Part shown: in pieces, positions 12,401 to 21,400 of the stretch
How positions within the stretch are numbered: position 1 is the first letter of the stretch
Layout: every line of letters starts with the position of its first letter
Source of the DNA: Galbula dea
Lineage: Eukaryota; Chordata; Aves; Piciformes; Galbulidae
Reading direction: 5' to 3'
Length of the DNA: 64,000 nt
NCBI GenBank assembly: GCA_013399015.1
Contig: VWZX01005703.1
Location: 1,178,001-1,242,000, forward strand
Position numbers and translations under genes: made by a program
Notes under the pieces: model-generated
Databases searched by the model: none
Seen by the model: only the letters and a program-made list of their open reading frames with translations
Told to the model about the DNA's origin: nothing

Positions 12401-15400
12401 GGTCTCTTGGGCTGTATTACAATAATGCCTTTTAATTATTCTAAAGAGCATTTTATTTGGTGTTGAACAAGCTTGCAACAGGCTCTTCAGCTCTATGTTT
12501 CTATGATTCTATTTCTCTAAATTGTCCTGTGCATAGTTTTAGCTTGAGCTGAAGGAATCTCCTTCAAGATTTGGACACTGCAGTCTCTTGGCCCTGGATG
12601 TCTCTGTTAAGTGGTGTGACCTCTGAGAGTGCCAATCCACTGCACTTAGGTGGCAGCTTCTGTGCTCTGCACTTCTGTCTGCAGAGCTTCAGGGCTTTGT
12701 CCAAGTGCATTGAACAAGTTCAGATCAGGATCCACTTCCTAATAGCCAACACCATCAAGGAGGACATTTCAATTGCTTTAAATCTCTTTCTTTAAACCTC
12801 TCTTCTATTCCTTAAACCTCTTTCAATTTTTTCTCTTTAAATCTTTTTGTTCCCAATTATGAAAGCAATGGTTTTTCACAGAGGGAATGGACAGTTTAGA
12901 ACCACTGCTGCTTCAGGGGCATGAGACACTTAGCTTCTGCAGAGTGTCCTGCTATGCACTGGATGGAAACACAGTTCTTTTTATATTCCACATAGTCATT
13001 TTATGTTAATAGTGATAACAGGTTGGAGCATTTCCACTGCATGGTGTCCTTAAAGAGACTAAGACAGACTGCTCAGCCAGCTTTATTGCTCTGACATCTG
13101 CAGGGAAAGGCTACAACAGGCATAAGAGAAAGGCTACCAAAGGCATAAGAGAAAGCCTCACTGCCACCAACTGTGTTATGTCTGAGAAGGATTTGGAAAT
13201 AATAATTAAAAAGTCCCATAAAACAGAAACACAGAGGGGTTGAGAGGAACTAGGATGAGGCTGTCTTAAGACACCCTGAAAAAGAGACCTTTTTATTGTT
13301 TTTTTACCTGAAGGCAGCAAAGACAATTAGAGCTGTAATGAGTGAAGTCACTGATGCTGCATAGCCAGCAGTGTAGACACTCCAAAATGCAGAATAATAT
13401 GATTTCTATGAGAAAAAGAGAACACAAACCAATGCTGGTGGTTATGCAGCATGCAGGCTGGTGTGCTTAGGTCACTAAGATACATTTCCCTTTCCTAGTC
13501 TGTCCCATCACCTGTGTGCTGCTTTGGGTGCTTGAGATCTGCTTCAGGTTTTTCCCTCCATCACTATTGGTTTTTTCCTTTGGAATCCTCCTTAAGCTTG
13601 GACAGGAGAAGGTTTCACAGCCCACAAGGCTCATCTACAATGCTGACCCCTCTGAGAATGTTCTACAGGAAAATGTTAACTTTGTTAAGGAACTACATTT
13701 TCTTTTATAGGTCCATAAAGACTCCAGGGCACTAAAACTTGCTGATAGGTGATTTGTGAATCTGTCACTTTACACCTGAACCAGATTCAATAAGTATTGG
13801 TTTTCATGAACAGCTACAGCTATAAAAGAAATAAAACTTGCATTTTGCAGGTGAGGAAACTGAAACACTGTGAAACAGCCACATCACATTGTGGAGGGAA
13901 GAAAGTTAAAGGCAAGGAAATAACCTCAGAGTCTTTAATTCTTTGGAGAAACAGTTCATTCAGTTGCCTAGTAGTGTAACTGTAAATTGGTTATGGTTCA
14001 TTTAGTTTCTTTGTTTTGCATTTAACCATCCTACACCCTAAGAAAAATGAAGCACCTTTATGTTGTTCTATCTAGGCAAATTTGATTCTGATTTACTACA
14101 AGACCACATTATTTAAAATCCCAAGAAACTAAATTCTCTGAACCCAGGCAAACATCCTCTTTGCAAATGCAATGGCCACTTTGTTCACTAATTGATCTCA
14201 ATTCTGTTTATCTAAAAGGCAACAATTCTAGGTGGAGACACAACTGATTAGCAATTTTAAGTAGAGCCATAAATAAATCCTGCAGCCTTGGCAACCTAGG
14301 AACCATCCTGGTGTTTCTGAAATAGACCTAATCTTTTATACAGTACTTTTCAAAACACAGGTGGAAACTAGAAGATAGTTTTTCAACTCAGCAATGAAGC
14401 ATTTCAATGCATTTTGGTTTTGTTGGGTAGGTAAAAAACCACATATATAGAGAAGACATTGTAAATCCTCACTGCAGACACCAAATACAAAACAAGTGGT
14501 TCTGGTAGAATATAAATAGGATTCTTCCTACTGATTTCCCTATGATTTTAATGCAGTAGAGCTTACTGGTTTTATCTTCCTTTTATACAGCTTGTGGGTT
14601 TGACTGGGATAACAAACTCACCAGAGCCACAGCACAGACATGAGCCCTGCCCTGAAAACTTTCACAATGTTAAAATGTAAATATAATCTCTTGCTTGATT
14701 TCAGCCCAGGCCAGCTTCCCTGGGACATGAGTGCATGATGAGGATTCAGATCACCTCTACAAGAGAACTGAAGTCTTTGTTAGGCTACACAAGTGAACTA
14801 GTCCTTAGTCTACTCATTAACACCAAGAAGAGACATTTGGATGGAGAGGAAAAAAATGCTACCTGCTACTCATTTGTTTTATGTTAAGCTTAATTTGTTA
14901 AACAGGCTCTAAATACACTTAAAATGTTTGAGTTTAGCACTCTGGACATACTTACAAGCAGGAAATAAAAAACTCACCTGATCTTCAGGCCCTTTACTAG
15001 AACCTTCATCAAATCCACAGGCAATGGTGTATGGTGGGAATGGCTCTGACCAATATGCCTCCTGTGTGCAGTTTCTTTGAAGGAAGCCTTTAATGGGAAA
15101 ATAGATCAGAGAATGAATTAAGGGGTGGATGTTCTGGCCAAGAAACAGCAAATTTTTATTCCTACTTTGATTCTGAAGTTGGACACAGGTCTAGTCACGT
15201 TCAGCAAGATTAGCTGTAGAGTTGCAATAGTCTATTTGTTGAGACAGATGTTCCCATTCATTCCAAGATGCAGTGGAACTGCCTCATTTCAAGTAGGAAA
15301 TATATTCTGCAAGTTCAATCCTCACACAGAAGAAATCAAATTATTCTGCATTCCATCCTGCATTGACAAGATAATCTGTGCTTGTGGACAAAGCCTTCAG

Positions 15401-18400
15401 CTACCTGATTTAGCTTTGACTTTAGATAAAGTTTTTGAACTTGGTCCTGCACTGGATGGAGGGTTGGACTAGATGACTTCAAGAGGTCCTTTAGAGTAGG
15501 AGTTATTCTATGACTTTATAAATTAATGATTCTATGACATACTTATAGACCTTTACAACTTTAACAACATAGTGCAGTTGCCTATATTTCTGAGAACAGC
15601 AAAGACCAGAAAATTCAGCCCAGCAGAGCACAAACCACAAGAGTGCCAAGATGTGTATCTGGATAATTACTTGGATGTCCACTGACAGAAGAGAGCATTG
15701 TGAATCAGGAAAATATATACATTCCTCAGCCTTTAACTATTACAATTCATTTTTAAAACTGTATGTAAGGTTAAAAAGAATAGGAAAATAGTCTTGCCAT
15801 AGATATTGGTGATTTCTTCAAAGAATCTTGGACAGGGAACTTGAACCACTTCCCCAAAAGTGGCTCTAGGCCAGCAGGTTAGACCATCCCAATCTCTGGC
15901 ACATCCTGGAACAACAAAAAAAGAGCCTCTAAATAAAGAAACACACCCACAACTTCACACAGTTGGTCTTCCATCATGGCCCTGTCTGTGGCTTTCCCAC
16001 TAATTCACATGCAAGAAAAGCAAATGAAGGATTTCATTGGTTTTTGCTTCCCCTTGAATGCATGATTGCTTACACATGCACTTGGCACTCCAGCTGGACC
16101 TTCCCCCACCTTATCTCATGACAGAGTGTAGCTGAAAATCAAGCAGACACAGTCTGAAAGTCAAACTAACTGGAGCTCTTCTTGTTGTCAGAACCAAAGT
16201 CACCAAAATCAAAACATTGAATAATTATTAGTGGTTCAGATTACTTATTAGTGAGCTTCAGAGTCTAGCAGAAAAGCACCAGACTTAAAAACTCAGCCTT
16301 AGTCTCAAGAGATTCCATGCTTAAACTCTACCAGTTTCACTGAATCACAGAACTTTAGAAGTTGGAAGGAAACTCAAAAGATCATCCAGCCCAACCCCCC
16401 TGCTAGAGCAGGATTGGTCTTAGGCAAGCAGTGGCATTTTTAGAATGGACTTTAACAGGGATTAACTTCATCCTAAACTAGAAGAACATCTCCCAGCATC
16501 ATAAAAGAACCAGCAGCAGCAGCAGCAGGTCTGACTGGTTGGATACATGAGTCTCCTTAAACCAGAGATTGTTAGCTGATGGCACAGGGCATGCTGTTAG
16601 CTGAGAGTCCAACAAGAAGGGGTCTCAGAAGTTACACTCACAGCTTTGTCATGGGTGCATCACACTGAGACTCAAGCTGTGGTCAGCCAGTGCCTGTTGG
16701 CAGGTAGCTGTGGTTGCAGGACAGGAAAATCCTCAGCAGGTAAAGGTGCCAGGACCAACAAAACAAAGCACCATGCTATAACCAAAACTAAGTAGTGATG
16801 AGGTGGGTATAAAGCAGTGTATGAGTTTCATTTGGGAGCTGTTGTTGTCTTTCACTAATTTTTTTCTGTTTCCTCTCTGGCTGGTGACAAATCCAAACTT
16901 GTCAGGAGTTCAAATGTGGAAATAATAACACTTGCCTGTAGCTGCCCAAAGTTACTCTCTAGCTTCCAAAAGGATAGTCCTGAGAACCTGCCACAGCATT
17001 GTCCTCACATCACCCTTACCAGGATGAAAGCCTTGGCATCCCTAGTTTTCCAGGTGGGAAAATAAAAGCTCTGATTCACTATCTCTAATTTTAATTGTCT
17101 GAAATATGCTAGCTAAACTTAGCTGCCTTCCCTCTGTAATCAGGAGCAAGAGACAGGGACTTCCAGGGTGTGATTCATCCCATATTTTGGTGGCTCCTCT
17201 CTGAGGACAGGATGAATCACTCCCTGCAAATACCTAGGTCTCTCTGATGATTATAGGCTGCTAATTTTCAGATTAATAAAGTCAGGCAATATGAGTCCTG
17301 CTTAGATATGCAGTGGCCCACACACTTAGACTCTTAGAGAGGCTATGGTGCCTTTGAGGAGCTGGGAGGTCTAAAACTCTGTCATATTTGGTAATGTGAG
17401 GTTAAAAGTGAAAATGAGGTGACCTTAGGGAGGAGTGGAACCTGTATGATTGAAGTCTGAGATCTGGCTTCATTTCCAGTGATTTCTACAGTTTCTATCC
17501 AAGAAACCACTGAGGGCAGAGGCAGAAAGAGATGAGGTTATCAGGAGGCTAGTGTTGGCCAAATCACCTGAGGCCCCATGAAGACAACTGCAGTAGAAGT
17601 TGTAGCAAGTAATGTTGACATCATAGATCTTAAAGGGGTTTTTTTCAGTAGCTCAGGGCTCTTTCATTTTTAGACAATGGAGAAAATGAAGCACTTTTAG
17701 AGCTTGATTCAGCTGACCTATTTTGACACAGTGGCCTGATATAACTAATATGCTTAATATCAGAGCTTGACAAGCAGAACTGTTACCTTTAAGATCAGGT
17801 GACACAGACTCATTCTTTTCTAAGCAGAGAGCCTCATCTTTGACCACCTGCTGGAATATCTTGCATTCTGGATGGATTCCTGCAACCTTAGTGAGAGAAA
17901 GACAAAACAAACCAAGAACTTCTGTGATTATCAGAAGGAGAAGATCCAGGTTTCTTGACAGTGTGTACCTCATGGCTGATACTTTTGAGGTCTAAGAACA
18001 TAAAACCCCCAGCTGAAGTGTTCTCTTTAAGTAGGACATGTAAGTAGCAGAAGGATGGATTTGGGGTGGGGATGACCACAGCCACCAGAGCCTGGAGTTT
18101 TGTTGCAGCCCAGTGCCTGGGTTAAATATTGCTGACACTTCAGTGTCTGAAAAATCACCACTGAGTGCAATTGCAGATGAAACCTGCAGACTATCCCATC
18201 AGAAGCAAAACCTGAGGCTAGGGTTGTTGACTTACAGTCATGTACCCTTGCTGGAAGTAATCTCAGTCTTAGGAAAATGACACACATGCAAGAAATGGAG
18301 AACAGTGATGATGCTTCAGTTTGTTGGCTTTCCTCAGGCTTTAAGAAAAACAAAGACATTAAACCACTTTACAGTTAAGGAAAAGCCTCCTGGGCAGAAC

Positions 18401-21400
18401 ATTACTTGTGATTTGTTGACTATGACTTTGTTATTTTTTGCTATTAATCTCACAATGCCTTGAGAGAAAAGTGCATGTTGTTAGTCTCATCTGCTTAGGA
18501 TGGTTAGGGGATGGGGCTTCTAGATAACACAGGCTCTGCATTTGTTGCAGGGACATAGTGCTGCAATTTGGGAGGCATCTGTTGTAAGGACTGAGCCCTT
18601 GTAGAAAAAGAGTAGCTCCTGTTCACTTTAGAAAAGGATCATTTAAGAACCAAAAGAAAGCAGAGATTTCCAAGGCATAGATTTCCAATCTGGCAGGGTC
18701 CTCCCTACCACAGTAAGAAGTGTAAGAGGCTGATTTGAAATGCTGCTGCCTGGATCAACATTTCCTAGTAGCTAGGCAGTAACCTGGCATGAACCTTACT
18801 GCAAAACACAGGGGGGGATTTTCAGCCCAAAGCTTATGCAGAAAGCTTAGACACTTCATGCAGTGTTGTAGGCAGCACTCAAGGAATGGAGCTTTGCATT
18901 CCTGAGCATCATAACACAGAGATCTCTTTGCTGGCTTGAACGTCAGTGAGCAGCCAAAATTCACAGGTGCATTTCAGCTTTAAGTCCTAACTACTGGGAT
19001 AATCTTGCTTGGAACAAAGCAAATCACATATTCAACATTAAAATGTTATCTGTGACAGGGCACAGGTATGCTAAAAACCTGATACTGTTTGGACAGCCAG
19101 ATTTTGGAGTTCTGCTTTCTTTTAGAGCTCCTCTTCTTAACATGTGTGAGGTTATTGCACTGAAACCTTAAGTGGTTTACTCACTGATAGTAAATACAAG
19201 ATTGGTTTGTATTTCCTCTGTTAGATGATGGTTTATTTGTTTGCCCCATTCTGAACAGAAGAAAACCCAAACCAATGGCACTTTGGGGTTTGATTTTCTC
19301 ATGTTGGACAGCATCAGACTTGGCAAGAACTGAGAACTGTAATTTAGATCTCAAATAAAAGACAGATCTTCACTCATTAAGAAGCCCATTAGCACACTTG
19401 GGGGAAAGTAGGGACCTTTGCTATGCTCTCTGGAAACAAGGGAAGTGCTTCAAAGCTGGGCAGCAAATCTGTTAAGTCACTTTGAAAAAGCAATTCCATG
19501 GGCTCAAAGAGCCAGGAGTAAAATGGCAACATTTAGTCTTTTGGAAGAGGTGTCAAAAATCAAAGCAGTGGCTAAATTCATTGACAAGATGGGAAGGTTT
19601 CAAGAACTTGAAGAGTCTTTCCAGTGACCTAGTCTAATTTCCAATGCCATGCCATCCTAAAACCTCATTAATAGGTTTTGCATCTGGTGCATACATCATT
19701 TACTAGGAATATTCATTGCTGTTGCTTCTGTCTCTGCAGCTTGCAATTGTGTTTCAGACCTTATCTCAGGTCTGCTCTGAAGTCATCTCTGTACTCCCTG
19801 TTGCTGCTTCCCCTGTTCAATTTGTGTGATCTGACTCTGATGATTGAATATTTTACTTCTCCCTTACACAAAACCAGTTATCTGCCACTCATGTCACATG
19901 CTGACTCACAGCTTGGATAATTAAACCTCACCTCTTCTTTTAGGACAGAGAAAGGCACAGCAGAGGCTTGCAGAAATCCTGCATCCTCTGCCCATTTCTA
20001 ACTGTGGCATGAAGTGAAGAGTCAGAGCTGAAAGTTGGCCAGTGATGTCAAAGACACAGTGCAGAGAACCAGGATGTGCTCTGAAATCCATACAGGTTTT
20101 TTTTCAGCTGAACTTGTGATGAACAGGAAAGGCACACAAGGTGGAAAGAGGTCCATGGAAAAGGCTGAACACAGGCTGAGCAACTGAAGAAGACAAAGAA
20201 ATCCTCAGCCTTTTGGATAAACTTCCCAGAGTGTTGAACAAAACAAAAATCAAAATCTTCAGTGAGTTCTGTCTCTTTCCAGCTGCTTAACAACTTTCTC
20301 CCAAAGCCAAGGGTTAATTAGAAAGCTTGGAGACTGGGGAGCACAGATCAGCAAAGTCAGGGTCAATTTTCACATGGGCTTTGAAGGGAGCTGAGACCAA
20401 TCTGAGGCTCTACTTCTGTACAGCTACACTCCCAATCACTGCAGGAAGGATCTTCCTATCCTCTGTGCCCCATGAGTAGTTCTGGGATGTTTATAATGCC
20501 ATCTATGTTATACTACATTCATAAACAATTACCAAAGATTTCTTGTGCAGCAAAACCAAAATTCCACTGCTCAAACCTGCTTGTAAAAAGAGATGAGCAT
20601 CCAGACTCTTTCTACCACACCCATGCCATGTTTACCATTCTTGATTTTGACTGACAGCAAAGTTGGAGGTCACCACAGCAGTGACATGACTCCAGCCACC
20701 AACAACATATTTAGTTACCATAAAAAGCCCTAGCCTCAACTTGCAAACTCTAACCCAGTCTAAATCCCAGAATCTTTCAACCCCAAAGGTAAAGACCTAT
20801 TTCCAATCTCTTCAGCTAGTTAAATGGATTATTGCAGGAGTCTTTTTGGCTGAAAATGAGTACCTAGAGGCCATTTGCAGTGTTTGTTTTCTCTTTCTAA
20901 CTCAATTACCTATGGAACAAGAGAAGCTGAGACACTGATTGCCTTACAGTCATTTAGAGAATATATTTCCCAGATTGTTTTTAAGACATTGGAGTAATGC
21001 TTGGATGCTCCTCAGTGTATTGGATTGTATTGCTCTGGCTGTATTTAACTGCATAGCCTTATACAGAGCAGTAGGTGCTATGCATACATAGCCATGTGTA
21101 GCAACTTATGTAGTAACTCCTAAGCATTCTGTATGTGACAGCACAGCCACAGTGATTTATTTTGTTTCTAAGCCTCATGTAATGAGTATTGTCTGGAGAA
21201 AAATGAAAATCAATTTATTAGTTCTGTGCTAAATTTGGTAGAGCATTTAATTATCAGTAACACTTACAGAAGAAGAGAACACTCATAGCTGAGGATCCTT
21301 GTTTTCTACCACTGCAAATATTCCTCCAAAGTCAAGAAAAATTTCTCTCTTTCTGCATGTGTGTTTGCCCAAAGGTGAGGTTCATGTCACCTGAGCCCAG

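Larger units (their letters stand above)
15906..17786 (-). other. Receptor intron 2
   Basis: 1.88 kb. Holds a CR1 fragment (16341-16415), a (CAG)6 run (16511-16528) and a 17-base inverted repeat (17164-17226). Otherwise unremarkable AT-rich sequence. Confidence 0.85.
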
